Shown here in pieces: positions 1 to 9,240 of a stretch of 22,990 nucleotides of DNA. This DNA is from Reticulitermes lucifugus (taxonomy: Eukaryota > Arthropoda > Insecta > Blattodea > Rhinotermitidae), in NCBI GenBank assembly GCA_026260175.1, contig JAKCWW010009711.1, positions 1 to 22,990 of the forward strand. Direction: 5' to 3'. The notes under the pieces are model-generated. The model saw only the letters and a list, made by a program, of their open reading frames with translations, was not told where the DNA came from and did no database searches. The position numbers and the translations under genes were made by a program. Position 1 is the stretch's first letter. The number at the start of each line of letters is the position of its first letter.

Positions 1-11
1 CGCCAAAAACT

Positions 12-45
12 GGGTGCGGATTAGATTCGGGTGCGGATTAGATTC
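12..45. repeat. 17-bp unit tandemly duplicated
   Basis: The 17-bp unit GGGTGCGGATTAGATTC occurs twice back to back at 12-28 and 29-45. A partial third copy (GAGAATATACGGTAT) follows. Sequence of this style, repeating 'GTGCG...TTA' before 'ATACGGTA', resembles the ends of DNA transposons, but the element continues outside the window and cannot be named. Confidence 0.6.
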
Positions 46-236
46 GAGAATATACGGTATGTTAAGTATTACAGTATGGTATCATTCAGTATTGTAATAC
101 ATGTACCTCTAATTGTGTCCTTGAGCATGGCAGCTGTCACAGGAGCTTTATTGTATAGAAGCCTGCATCCTCTGGCAGGAATTTAAGAGTCCATTTTTCC
201 CATGCAGTCTAACTTAGCCTTGTTGTAGGAAAGTCT

Positions 237-1083
237 TTAAAGTGTCAATCTCCAGCTTTGAAGAAAGTCTGGCACCTTCTTAAAATATTTCTTAACATGA
301 TGGACTGCTTGTCTTGAAATATTAGCAGTTTTCTCCAGGTATTGTCTTTTTCTTCTTACACAGAATGTAGATTGTTCACATAACTCTTTATCTTTCAGTG
401 TCCTCCCCCCCCCCTCAAACAATGTTCTCACAGATTCAGATCTGGAGATTGAGGAGGCCACAGTGTGTCAGTTATTACTGTTTCTTTGAAACATGTGGGC
501 CGTATAATTTTGTATGCACTCACTGCAAAGGGAGATCATGAACTGCATGGGGAATTTTAGAACACCAGTATCTGTTATTTTGTCTGTTTACATTTCCATT
601 TAATGTAAACCATGTTTTGTCCAGGAAAACCACAAGTTTTGGATTAAGAAATTTATTTGCTACTGATTCTTAAAATCATCTGCAATACCAGCTTCTTGTT
701 TCCATGTCTGGATGACAGCATTGCTATATGGCTGTAATTTTATAAGGGCATAGGTTTAAAAATGTTGTTGTCCTGTGAGCTGAGGATTTTGACACATCAT
801 TTTGAATAGCCAACCAGCACAATTATTATTTGGGGCATATTTCCATCTGAGTACCAGTGTTGCCGAATTTATCTTTGGTTAAGTAACAGTGTTTTCTTAT
901 TTTCTTATTAGCCAGTGCCAAACTTTTCATTAAAAATTTTCCCACTGTGCTGTGTATTGTTCTTTTACGTGGCACTGTTGATGCACAGTTCTTTTCTACA
1001 AAACTTCTGCAACTTTTTTTCCATGAAGCATGCTTTGCAGAAGTATTCCAAAGGAACACTCTTTGTTCACACACGCACACCAT
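237..1083 (-). pseudogene. Decayed mariner-like transposase (DUF4817/HTH type), copy A
   Basis: Read on the - strand from an ATG at 1083, the frame starts MVCVCEQRVFLWNT and runs through a segment with VPRKRTIHSTVGKFL and RKHCYLTKDKFG. This is the N-terminal DUF4817 helix-turn-helix layout of insect mariner-like transposases. Two consecutive stop codons (TAA TAA) near 826-832 break it. The same frame then continues as LAIQNDVSKSSAHR, the second HTH helix. The C-terminal end is recognisable at 461-237, where ISRQAVHHVKKYFKK matches the usual tail after the third catalytic acid. Further stops and frame breaks lie between. The catalytic centre is not recoverable as an open frame, so the copy is inactive. 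Family assignment rests on remembered motif layout, not on a search. Confidence 0.65.
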
Positions 1084-1246
1084 CCTGTTGCTCACTATGA
1101 CTGATAACACAATGGCGTGCCTTTATCACATTGCAGTGCTAGTGAGACGAAAACCATGAGGGCTGGCTCCCTTCAACAAGATGGCATTGTATTTTCCTGT
1201 GCCTGCGAACGGAATCAGGAATACTGTATGTAGGCCTTGCTAAATA

Positions 1247-1304
1247 GTTCTTCTTCTTTTTATTTTCTTCTTCTTTTTCTTCTTCTTCTTCTCCTCCTCT
1301 TTTG
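1247..1304. repeat. Interrupted (TTC/TCC)n microsatellite
   Basis: A pyrimidine-only run of TTC and TTTTC units ends in CTCCTCCTC. It produces a spurious Lys/Glu-rich open frame on the - strand. Confidence 0.85.
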
Positions 1305-1399
1305 CAATATTTTACAAGTCCTGTGAAATCCCATTCTTTCAAAATTTAGGCTGCAAAGTTATATGTGGAAGATGCAATCTTAGAAAACTTTTTAACTTA

Positions 1400-1400
1400 A

Positions 1401-1438
<38 letters not shown>
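1400..1438. repeat. Compound (AC)n(AT)n microsatellite
   Basis: Five AC units are followed by about thirteen AT units. The run sits at the left side of a Penelope-type relic that includes the hammerhead-like motif at 1597-1639. Confidence 0.9.
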
Positions 1439-1440
<2 letters not shown>

Positions 1441-1499
1441 GAAGATATACGCATCCCATACCCAAGATTTGTATGCTAAAATAACAGATATTGAATGTG

Positions 1500-1690
1500 T
1501 TCTAGTCTACTAGTGATTACGAAGCTTGTTTTATGTGTGATATATGTATGTTATTAGATGAAAATAGTGGATGTTAGGTATATGTAAACCTTGGAAGCCC
1601 CTGATGATGGCTTGGTAAAGCTGAAACATATGTAGGGGCATTAGACTATACATATGAAATACATTGCATTTGTTGGTTTTTTAATTTTTT
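1500..1690 (+). repeat. Solo Penelope-type terminal repeat relic
   Basis: This stretch contains a hammerhead-like core followed by GAAACATATGTAGGG and then a 'GCATTTGTTGGTT' block. The same order (core, GAAACATATGTAGGG, GCATTCGTTGGTT) is seen in the right arm of the small PLE at 18592-18680. I infer that this is a solo or truncated pseudo-LTR of the same broad PLE family. I could not find a target duplication, so the borders are approximate. Confidence 0.5.
1597..1639 (+). ncRNA. Hammerhead ribozyme-like motif (Penelope type), motif 1
   Basis: The conserved core CTGATGA is at 1601-1607 and GAAA at 1623-1626. Stem II is GCTT/AAGC (1610-1613 with 1618-1621) plus a G-U pair, closed by a GGTA loop. 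Stem III is the minimal ACAT/ATGT, followed by a GTA cleavage triplet ending at 1634. GGGGC (1635-1639) can pair with GCCCC (1597-1601) as stem I. One extra U lies between CTGATGA and stem II, and the last stem I pair uses the core C. The very short stem III is the known PLE hammerhead style, which usually works as a dimer. Activity is untested. Confidence 0.6.
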
Positions 1691-1809
1691 AATTTGTGAT
1701 TAGTAGTGGTTATTTGTTACTGTTTTATTTCATTACTTTATATTTCAGGTAAGAATCAGATACTGATATCGGCAAGAATGAGATGCCATTGTGCATTTTT
1801 ATTCATTTA

Positions 1810-2333
1810 TGTATAGACAGTTCTTGAAGTTTTATTTTGTTGGAAATTTCCTCACTATTGCAAATCCAGAATAGCCGTAGTATGAATTGAGCCTTATCTG
1901 TGAACAGCATGTCAGAATTTGTAGTCCTGATTGCAGCCATGCATAGAATTGTACATAGCTGGCATGGTCTCCCAGTAAAAGGCAGTGGTAATATAAATGA
2001 AAACTGTCTGTGAGCAAAATCCTCCATACCTGTGTGATGGCAATACTGGTCCTTACAGAAATTCTGCATACACTTATATGTGGATTCTGCTGTCCTACAT
2101 TAAGGACATTGCCTTCTCCAAGCAATGGTTGTCCACATTCTTTATTCACTCTTGGGAAGGAACTTAGTTTCTTCCAAAATTCTGTGTACATACAGAAAGG
2201 TGTTTTGATGTGGAATTCTGTGGTCTGGATATTATCACTGGTATCTCATTGCAACAGCTGTACCATTTCCATTACAGAAACCATACAAAAATGCATGTTA
2301 GCATATTCCTCACATGTAAATGTTAAGAGGCAT
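1810..2333 (-). pseudogene. Decayed mariner-like transposase (DUF4817/HTH/DDE type), copy B
   Basis: Starting from an ATG at 2333 on the - strand, the frame reads MPLNIYM, then YGFCNGNG and IPHQNTFLYVHRILEET, interrupted by stops. A second segment holds NPHISVCRISVRTSIA and VWRILLTDSFHLYYH, the second HTH of this transposase family, then LLLGDHASYVQFYAWLQ. It ends in LFTDKAQF, the usual context of the first catalytic Asp (FTDEAQF). Nothing recognisable of the second and third catalytic acids follows, so the copy is truncated as well as frameshifted. It is more divergent from copy A (237-1083) than a duplicate would be, so this is a separate insertion. Confidence 0.65.
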
Positions 2334-2923
2334 TTTGTATATGACTTTGCACAACAAAACGCAACCACACCAGCTGAAACTTGTAAGGAGATTGAGAGTG
2401 GAACGGTGACGACAGTGTCAGTTTGTTATAGTAGCACTCTGCTGAGTGTGGTTTACAGATCAAAATTGATAATGGCATCAGATTGACATATTGTCTGTGG
2501 GAATTTCTTGCTCCGGATGGCCTCTAGAACATGCCCCTGAAGTTTGAGCAACTCATTGCAGAACAGTAAAAGGACTAATTGACATAAAAAACATTTCAGA
2601 ATATAATATTTGTTTTACCACTTGATTAGCCTTGCTGTGTACACTGGGCAGCTGCATGTCAATAGATAATTGGCTTGCTATGTATGTTAGGAATAAAAGG
2701 CTAAAGAAGTTGCAAATCAGTATTCAATATTCTTCTTATCTCATTTGATGTTCTGAAACTTTCATAGTTGATGTAGCACCATTAAATAACCGACATATCA
2801 AGTTTCATAACACATGAAATGGTTGTGGTTTTTCTGGCAAATAATTACACAATCTGTCTAATTTCATTTCATAAAAAAATACACGAAGATAGTTAATAAA
2901 CCATTTTTGGTTGTTTGCTGCAG

Positions 2924-3205
2924 CAAAAATTAAAAGGTCTGTATTCTGCTGCCGTAGCAGATGCAGAGCAAGAAGAAGAATTAATTCGTACTGCATTGAC
3001 TAAAGTGAATGAGATTCGGTCCATCAGGAATGAAAGGAGGATACAAGCAAGGAATGCTGGAAACAAAGAAACAATACGTAGAGGTGCACTGATGAAAATG
3101 CTTCAGAGCTCAGCACAGACATTGCCCTTGTGGGTAGGAAAACTGGGGGAGAAGGCCCCACCACTTTGTGGCGCAGTTCCTGCAGAACCTACATACATAG
3201 CCAAG
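2924..3205 (+). CDS. SGF29: SGF29 coding exon (helical linker and start of tandem Tudor module)
   Basis: SGF29 (CCDC101) is a subunit of the SAGA and ATAC histone acetyltransferase complexes. It reads H3K4me2/3 and tethers the HAT module to promoter nucleosomes. This exon gives 94 codons in phase 0. It begins with QKLKGLYSAAVADAEQEEEL, a charged helical linker with RNERRIQARNAGNKE, and passes into the conserved RRGALMKMLQSSAQTLPLW and PPLCGAVPAEPTYIAK segment that precedes the Tudor domain. The acceptor is a TGCTGCAG site ending at 2923 and the donor is GT at 3206. About 60 N-terminal residues of a typical SGF29 are missing, so at least one exon lies upstream. I could not identify it in 1-2900. 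The frame runs on past the donor into the intron to 3340, but that tail is not SGF29-like. Confidence 0.9.
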
Positions 3206-3515
3206 GTAGACCATACCTACAAAAATATGCAATGTATGGCTCATAATTATATTATTTATCAACTGACTTATGTATCACATGATCAAAGTCAAGAAGAATA
3301 TGTAGTAGATTTCTCAAGATTTTATGTTACAGTTAATTAACTTAAATATTACCTTGTAAGTTCACATTAATTATAGGCTGTTCAATGTGACATGAGCTAT
3401 GGTATTTAACTGCACAGTAGATATGGTTAAGCCACTAGCAATGTTGTGCCCTTCTTGTACAGCTTAGAGTTCATGTATCACAACTGCCTGGAGCTGTTCT
3501 ATTTCTGATATGCAG

Positions 3516-3744
3516 ATGGGGGACATGGTCGCTGCCTTAGTAAAAGGTGCAGAAGAAGAGGAAAACTGGATTCTAGCAGAAGTTGTGCAGTTTAATGCAG
3601 CCACAAACAAATATGAAGTAGATGACATAGACGAGGAACAGAAAGACAGGCACACTTTGAGTCGGCGTCGTGTTGTACCTCTCCCACTGATGAGAGCAAA
3701 TCCTGAGACTGATCCACATGCTCTCTTCCCAAAGGGATCTGTCG
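3516..3744 (+). CDS. SGF29: SGF29 coding exon (first Tudor repeat)
   Basis: The acceptor is TTTCTGATATGCAG ending at 3515. The exon continues the previous one in phase 0 with MGDMVAALVKG. It encodes the first Tudor repeat, including ENWILAEVVQFNAATNKYEV, then DDIDEEQKDRHTLSRRRVVP and ANPETDPHALFPKGSV. These blocks are the most conserved part of the family and include the region that binds the H3 N-terminus. I place the donor at GTTTGT (3745) rather than at the earlier GTCGGT. Only the later site leaves one base that joins the next exon in frame as ...KGSV-V-MALYPQ, matching the family spacing between ALF and ALYPQTT. The exon is 76 codons plus one base. Confidence 0.92.
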
Positions 3745-4038
3745 GTTTGTATTCATATTTTGTGTTAAATAGGGAAAACCGGTTGTCAGGCTTCTGATAG
3801 TATCTTATCTTGACTGTAGTGGAGTCTCCAAAAACATTCATCTTTAAGACTTCGAGATATAGTTTTTTACAGTTTTACTCGTAGTGCTAGAAATGTGCAT
3901 AATGCATTTTCATTAGCTAATTCTACTTGGTACTGTAATTTTGTCTTCATCAGTTAAGAATTATGGTAACAAAATTTCAGTGCATAAGTATGTATACCTC
4001 TCTCCATAGGACTTAATAAAAAGTTCTCTTTCTTCCAG

Positions 4039-4229
4039 TAATGGCTCTGTACCCTCAGACAACATGTTTCTACAAAGCTGTTGTGAATCAACTTCCTACA
4101 TCTTCAACTGAAGAATATGAAGTTCTTTTTGAAGACCCATCTTATGCTGATGGTTATTCTCCACCCCTGACTGTTGCACAACGCTATGTTATTTCTATCA
4201 AAGACAAGAAAGGAAAAAGTCAAACATGA
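4039..4229 (+). CDS. SGF29: SGF29 last coding exon (second Tudor repeat, C-terminus)
   Basis: The acceptor is TTTCTTCCAG ending at 4038. The exon completes a split Val codon and reads MALYPQTTCFYKAVVNQLP, then YEVLFEDPSYADGYSPPLTV and AQRYVISIKDKKGK. It stops at TGA 4227-4229. The aromatic residues in ALYPQTTCFY and VLFEDPSYADGYSPP form the methyl-lysine cage of the second Tudor repeat in known SGF29 proteins. The gene ends close to its usual C-terminus with a short basic tail. The three visible exons give about 233 residues. The 3' UTR runs from 4230 to at least the ATTAAA at 4571. Confidence 0.93.
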
Positions 4230-4570
4230 CAGTCTCCCACTGTGACAGATATTGTCACGTTATCTTCGAGTTCTTCAGAATGATGAAGCAAACTGATATT
4301 GAGAAATGATGGAACAAACAAGAAATATGGAAGAAGATTTCATTTTCTTGCAACTAAACTGAAATATGGTTTTAAGTACCAGTGCTAATTCTGGTTTGAA
4401 GTGTAATGAAAATGAAATAGCAGAGAAATGGAAGAAACTGACATTTAAGACATTTGTGATTAGGACAGATGATGCTAGGATTTCAAGTGGTACTAACCCA
4501 TGACTTAAATTTGTACACTTTTTAAAATAATACAGTGTGAATTCTACTTATGAAGGACACTGACTTCCTT

Positions 4571-4576
4571 ATTAAA
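4571..4576 (+). promoter_or_regulatory. Candidate poly(A) signal ATTAAA of SGF29
   Basis: This is the first good poly(A) signal variant after the SGF29 stop, 342 bases downstream. The Penelope insertion begins at 4591, within the usual cleavage window. In the pre-insertion sequence an AATAAA (now at 11376-11381) would have lain just beyond. Use of either signal is an inference. Confidence 0.4.
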
Positions 4577-4590
4577 GTATACCATTTTTC
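4577..4590 (+). repeat. Left target site duplication of the PLE
   Basis: The 14-mer GTATACCATTTTTC is repeated exactly at 11356-11369. The bases outside it differ on both sides. Confidence 0.85.
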
Positions 4591-4783
4591 GATATAGTGT
4601 TCTCGGGCAGACAGCCACGTCAAATGATTAATAAACTCCGTTTCCGAGACCAACTCCATCTCCATCATCAGGGTAATTCGATCTAGTTCTGTACTCAACT
4701 TCTGCTTATATACCCACACCATGGTTTAGTTCGTAGTTGGAGGTGAGCCAATGGCAGTTAGTGGGTATGGTTTGCAGATTGCT
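4591..4783 (-). repeat. PLE pseudo-LTR (3' end of element)
   Basis: This arm is inverted relative to 11131-11355 with only scattered mismatches. Shared blocks include GGCAGACAGCCA, GACCAACTCCATCTCCATCA and TTAGTTCGTAGTTGGAGG. It carries hammerhead-like motif 2. Confidence 0.85.
4632..4676 (-). ncRNA. Hammerhead-like motif 2, in PLE pseudo-LTR
   Basis: On the - strand, CTGATGA (4671-4665) is followed by GAGAT...GTCTC as a possible stem II and then GGAAAC (GAAA at 4644-4641). Two extra bases before stem II, one extra base after it, and no convincing stem I make this a poor match to the catalytic fold. It is probably a PLE hammerhead that is divergent or decayed. Confidence 0.4.
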
Positions 4784-5419
4784 CTGTCTGGCCTCTATTG
4801 TGATCGGCTGTGTTTTGGTACTGGAGGAGTAGGGGCTGCCAGGTATTACTGAGCATAACTCTATTGTCTCTCTTAAGGTTGTTTGGATGTAACTGTATGT
4901 CTATGGCCTCCTTCACCAGGCAATCCATGTATTCTTTTACCTTGGCCAGGCTGTGAATATTGTTGAATTCCATGCTGTGCCCGATGTCCAAAATGTGTTC
5001 TGCTACAGCTGATTTCTTTGGCTGGCCCAGGCGAAAGTGCCTTGTGTTCCTTGCATATGGTCTCTATACTTCTGCATGTTGTCAAACGTAAACCTCGCTG
5101 CACCCACGTGGTATACAGTACACTCCGGGATTTTTGAGGCCTAGGTTGTCCTTAAGTGGTCTAACGGTGCTGATGGTTTTCTTCATCGGAACATGGATGG
5201 TCTTCATGTTGTACTTGCCAAGTACCCTGCTGATCTTATTGGAGGTGGCGTGCTGGTAGGGAAGCATGACTATTCCTGTGGGTTCTTCAGTCTTCTTTTG
5301 TTGTTTATTTTTGGTGTAGAGGGCATAGTTGATATCATGGTCACTGTAGCCATTTTTTCTGAAGGTTCTCTTCAAATGCTGTAATTCCACTTCCAGACTA
5401 TCCGTGTCACAGGTGGTCT
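4758..5419 (-). pseudogene. PLE GIY-YIG endonuclease and C-terminus (broken)
   Basis: This is the C-terminal half of a Penelope-like polyprotein. On the - strand it gives ELQHLKRTFRKNGYSDHDIN, the linker after the RT, then KPLKDN-like residues and NPGVYCIPRGCSEVYV. That last segment corresponds to the GVYxIxCxCxxxYIG core of the GIY-YIG nuclease that nicks target DNA. The frame then shifts after SEVYV, and the remainder is found in other frames: CRSIETICKEH, then DIGHSMEFNNI, VKEAIDIQLHPNNLKRD and LSNTWQPLL. These are the usual C-terminal signatures. The catalytic YIG context is disrupted by the frameshift, so the enzyme is dead. The upstream RT part lies across the inner insertion at 10797-11130. 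Confidence 0.8.
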
Positions 5420-5431
5420 TTGCATGGTGTA
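5420..5431 (+). repeat. Left target site duplication of the non-LTR element
   Basis: The 12-mer TTGCATGGTGTA is repeated exactly at 10785-10796. It lies in the PLE coding sequence and encodes part of the 'VHHA' codons on the - strand. Confidence 0.88.
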
Positions 5432-5520
5432 TGAGTATGAGTATGCGTATGGGTCAGGCCCTTGCGGTCCCAATGCACGTAGGCCTTTGACATGTCCTTT
5501 GTGCCCCTTAACTAAAGTCC
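5432..5520 (-). other. 3' UTR and simple repeat tail of the non-LTR element
   Basis: On the - strand the element ends in CATAC/CTCA units. The block just inside (5451-5510) contains GCCCTTG, ATGCAC-TAGGCCTTT and CCTTTGTGCCCC on the + strand. The same block occurs at 13838-13905 at the 3' end of the non-autonomous element, which suggests a shared RT recognition end. Confidence 0.7.
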
Positions 5521-5523
5521 AAG

Positions 5524-6730
5524 TCATAAGAGCCCTGTCCTTGTAATAAAGGTCCAGATCGCCCCCAGAATTAGTTCTCTGATATCCTCAGGGTTCAAAA
5601 AGAAGGAACCCAGATAAGTGTGTCTGTGTGTCACCAGGGCTTCACACTCGCACAAAACATGAGCTGAGATCTCCTCCTCTGCCCTGCATTTCCTACACAA
5701 TGGACTGTCGCTCAGTCCCATAATGTGAAGGTGTCTTCTCAAGGTGTTGTGTCCAGTAAGCAGGCCAATAACCACCCTGGATTGCGTCCTTTTAAAGGAC
5801 AGCAGCCTGGTCTTAACGGCAATATGAGGGCCCAAGATCAGCTCTTGAGCCTGTCTCTGAGTGCCAGCAAGTCCCTGCCACAGTGTCATGTGCTGTTTAT
5901 CCAACCAGCACTGAATTTTCTTCTTTATACTCTGCCTTGAGACTCCCAGGGCTGGCTCTGGTCCAAGAAAATGGTGAACGGAACCCCCCCCCCCTTGCGA
6001 GCTCATCGGCAATTTCATTTCCACGTATTCCAGAATGTCCGGGGGCCCCAAAAGAGTCTCACAGATTTGATAGGTGGAGATATCAACGCCCTTTGGCACT
6101 GCCGTACTAGTGGGGACGTTGTTTTAGCAGCCTGTAAAGCTTTCAAAGCTGCGTGACTATCAGAGCAAATACTAATGGATTTCTCTGATCTATCATTAGC
6201 TTCTATTTCATAAGCACAGGCCAGGATAGCATATATCTCAGCCTGGAAGACTGTTACATGTTTTCCTAGAGAGATACTGAGCCTCCTACCCAAGGACTGC
6301 CTATAGACTCCGGCCCCTGCCCCCCCCCCTGGATTCTGGACCCATCTGTATACCAGATGAGCCCTTTTACCACAGGTGGGGACCCAGGTCCTTTGGTCCA
6401 CTCTTCTCTAGCCAACATGTCAACCCTGCACTTCGGTTCAAAGTTATATGCCTGCCTCATAATATCATTCCCCATGCTGAATATGGGATCCGATTTCTGA
6501 AGCCGCATTAATATGGTGCTATGCCCACCATTGGGGTGTAGGTAAGACCAGCACCCCAGACTCCAGAGTCGATGCGCAGCTGACCTCACCTTGCCTTGAA
6601 CCACCAGATCAAGTGGTGGAAGGCAAGTGAGCACCTCCAGGGCACTCGGTGTAGTGCGCATAGCCCCTGTTATTCCCAGACAAGCAAGTCTCTGGATTCT
6701 ACTCGGCAGTTTCTTGGCACTAGCTGTCTG
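5524..6730 (-). pseudogene. Non-LTR ORF2: RNase H and C-terminal zinc-knuckle region (frameshifted)
   Basis: This follows the RT in the same frame after a TGA at 6731-6733. It includes the thumb-side segment with RTTPSALEVLTCLPPLDLVV and RNase H motifs: LIWYTDGSRIQGGG (first Asp), FQAEIYAILACAYEIE (Glu) and ISICSDSHAALKAL (second Asp). GHSGIRGNEIADELAR (final Asp) lies in a third frame near 6045-5990. Two homopolymer C runs on the + strand, 6320-6329 and 5984-5994, coincide with the frame changes. The C-terminus at 5940-5524 carries CRKCRAEEEISAHVLCECEA, a CCHC-type zinc knuckle, then HRHTYLGSFFLNPEDIRELI. All catalytic residues can be traced but no single frame holds them. Confidence 0.85.
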
Positions 6731-8218
6731 TCAGCCCAGCCACCATACTAGAGATACAAATGTGAAGGATGGCCAAATGATAGAGACGTACAGCCAGTGG
6801 ACCACTTTGGGCCGCAGGCCCCACATAGCACCAAAAGTCCTCCTACAGGCCCACAAAGAGTTATGTGCCTTCTTCACCTTGATATTCACATGCTCCCGCC
6901 GAGTCAGCCGAGAGTCCAGGATCACCCCCAGATACTTGACCGACTCGGAACGGTGCAGAGTAACTCCAAAGAAAAGAGGTTCAAAGAAACCAGAAAGTTT
7001 CCTTTTCCTTGTAAATATGACAAGGTTGGTCTTGTCAGGGTTAACTGACAAGCCAACTCTGCTGCACCATTTCTCTACTGTGTGAAGAGCCCTCTGCATG
7101 AGCTCCGACACCGTGTTCGGGAATTTCCCCACTGCCAGCAGACAAATGTTATCGGCGTAACCCTGACAGTATACACCGCCCATACTGAGCCTTGCTATCA
7201 AGTCATCAAAAACAAGGCACCACAAGAGCTGTGACAACACACCTCCCTGCGGGCAACCCCTAGACACCGCAATCCTCACGAACGTATCATTAAGAGCTGC
7301 CGTGGCCAGGCGGCCCTCCAGGGTGGCCCTGACCCACCGGACGATAGTGGAGCTGACTCCACACCCAATAAGAGCTGTTCACATGGAGTCAAAAGAAGTG
7401 TAATTAAAAGCTCTTTCTATGTCCAGGAAAACACCCAGTGCTATTTCCTGCTAGTCAAGCACCTTCTCCACCCGTACCACGAGCTGATGAAGGGCCGTTT
7501 CCACGCATTTCCCAGCCTGGTAAGCATGCTGGTTGGGATGCAGTGGCCTAAGAGCCAAAACCCCATCCCTTAAATATCTATCTACCAGCCTCTCCATCGT
7601 CTTAAGCAAGAACGATGTAAGACTGATGGGTCTAAAATCCCTAGGCCCAGTATAGGAGTTCCTGCCGGGCTTAGGTATAAACACTACCTTGACCTGGTGC
7701 CATATGGCTGGAACATAGCCCATAGCCAGGCAGGCACGAAATATCCTGATCTGGTATGGAATGACCATCTCCCATCCCTGCTGCAACAGGGCCAGGTATA
7801 TGCCATCCATTCCCAGATTTTTAGGTGGGGAAAACGAATTAATCACCCATTCCATTCTCCTATAGGTGACAATATCCGCAGCCACCCGCCACTCGCACCG
7901 CTTTGCGAGGCAGGCAGCCGCAGGAGCCACCACCTCCTCAGTAAATACCGAGTCCAGAAAGTGGGTTGCAAGCAGGAGTTCTAAGGTTTCCCCCTCTGAT
8001 TGCGTTCGCAGTCCCAAGGGAGTCACCAGAGACCCCAGTTTAGTTTGTGGGTCCCTAGAGAGAGCCCTATGTAATCTTACTGAAGTGGGTAGGTCATTGA
8101 TGGAGTTGCAGAAGGCCCTCCAAGATTCTTTAGAAGCCTTCCTCACCTCCTTTCTATATCTCCGCTGAGCCTCCTTATGGAGTTCCCAGCTCTGAGGAGT
8201 TCCCTCTCTACGACTCTT
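6731..8218 (-). pseudogene. Non-LTR ORF2: reverse transcriptase domain with YADN instead of YADD
   Basis: The frame is the same throughout but is broken by TAG at 7451-7453 and a TGA near 7382, ending at TGA 6731-6733. Domains in order: linker with NKSRREGTPQSW and SKESWRAFCNSIND; fingers with GMDGIYLALLQQGW; VVFIPKPGR then GPRDFRPISLTSFLLKTMER; LHPNQHAYQAGKCVETALHQ; motif A as GVFLDIERAFN (the Asp is kept); motif B as RGCPQGGVLSQLLW; motif C as GYADNICLLAVG; then LSVNPDKTNLVIF and VKYLGVILD. In motif C the second catalytic Asp is Asn (AAC, + strand GTT at 7148-7150), a single transition from GAC that should abolish polymerisation. Confidence 0.9.
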
Positions 8219-8219
8219 G

Positions 8220-9168
8220 TTAAAAGAGCCACCTTACCTCTCTTCTAAGGGTCTCTAAATTGGATGTCCACTTTAGAGAGGATTTACCTGCTCTCACAAC
8301 TCTGAGAGGACAGTTATTTTCATAAGCCGAGATTAGAGCCTGTTGGACATAATATATTGTCAGCCCCAATCTGGCCTTGTCTTTCATGTCCATTTTTGGG
8401 CCCTGCTCCAGCCTGCCCCTCAGATCCACTCGAAAGGAGTCCCACTTGGTACCCCTTGGGTTTCTGAACAGGCGTTCCAGGACTGAGCCTTCCAATTTGA
8501 ACAGAATATGTCTATGATCTGACAGGGAGGTCTCAGAAGAGACCTCCCAGCCGTTAATACTCTTCGAGAGTCCAAGAGACCCCAGAGTAATATCAATCAC
8601 CTCTAACCTCCTGTATTGCAGACAGTAGGGTCATTGCCTTGATTTAGAATCTCCAAATTTGTAGAGTTTAGAAATTCCAACAAGCCACTCCTCTGTCATT
8701 ACAGTTGGTGCTACCCCACACTGTATGGTGGCAATTGGAGTCGCACCCTATAATGAGGTGGAGGTTTTTCTCTTCACAATAACGCACAAGTTCCTCAAAT
8801 TCCCTTGTTGGGAGGGGATCCTCGGAATCAAAAGGCAGATAGGCAGAACAAGCAACCAAACTTCTCTCTGCCTTGCCCTCATAATATTTTATCTGAACTG
8901 CTATAAGGTCCCTAGAAGAGAATCCTGGTAGCATCCATATGTTCATGTTCCTGGCAAGGATACATGCTCTCGATCTATCTATTCCACCTGCGCAGAACAG
9001 GGTATAGCCTGGGATATTTAGGCCCATAACACAGCCCTCACGCACCCACGGTTCCTGTTTCAGAGCCATATCTATTCCCTTAACAGCTACTATCCTGGAA
9101 AAAGCCCTGGAAGCAGCGATACTATGCTGTAGGTTGGCCTGTATAAATGAAATGGTACTTACCATCAC
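8220..9168 (-). pseudogene. Non-LTR ORF2: N-terminal EEP (APE-like) endonuclease, frameshifted
   Basis: ORF2 most likely starts at the ATG at 9168 (MMVSTISFIQANLQHS), 72 bases after the ORF1 stop. Catalytic landmarks of the exo-endo-phosphatase fold are visible: QANLQHS (Asn), LKQEPWV (Glu), IIGCDSNCHHTVWGS (Asp/Asn/His) and LSDHRHILF (the final Asp-His). Near 8690 the frame shifts: the next expected residues LLEFLNSTNLEILNQGND are in another frame. Near 8612 it shifts again into LEVIDITLGSLGLSKSINGW. A further 1-bp change in the CTCTTTTAAC stretch around 8215-8222 separates it from the RT frame. The nuclease that nicks the target is therefore lost as a single product. Confidence 0.88.
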
Positions 9169-9240
9169 TCCTCCGGCCCCTCTTCTTACTTCTTTTCTTC
9201 CGGTTTGGCACCTAGAAGGGAGAAAGCTGCTTGTCCTATG

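Noticed and set aside
1139..1342. - strand frame rich in Lys/Glu
   Set aside because: It is a translation of the TTC/TCC microsatellite.
2010..2486. 158-codon + strand open frame
   Set aside because: It is antisense to the transposase pseudogene (copy B), whose - strand motifs are recognisable. The + strand product is not.
3206..3340. Extension of the SGF29 exon past the GT at 3206
   Set aside because: The frame stays open but leaves the family sequence, and the next exon splices perfectly from 3205.
5725..7085. Several + strand open frames over the non-LTR ORF2
   Set aside because: They are antisense shadows of the RNase H and RT regions.
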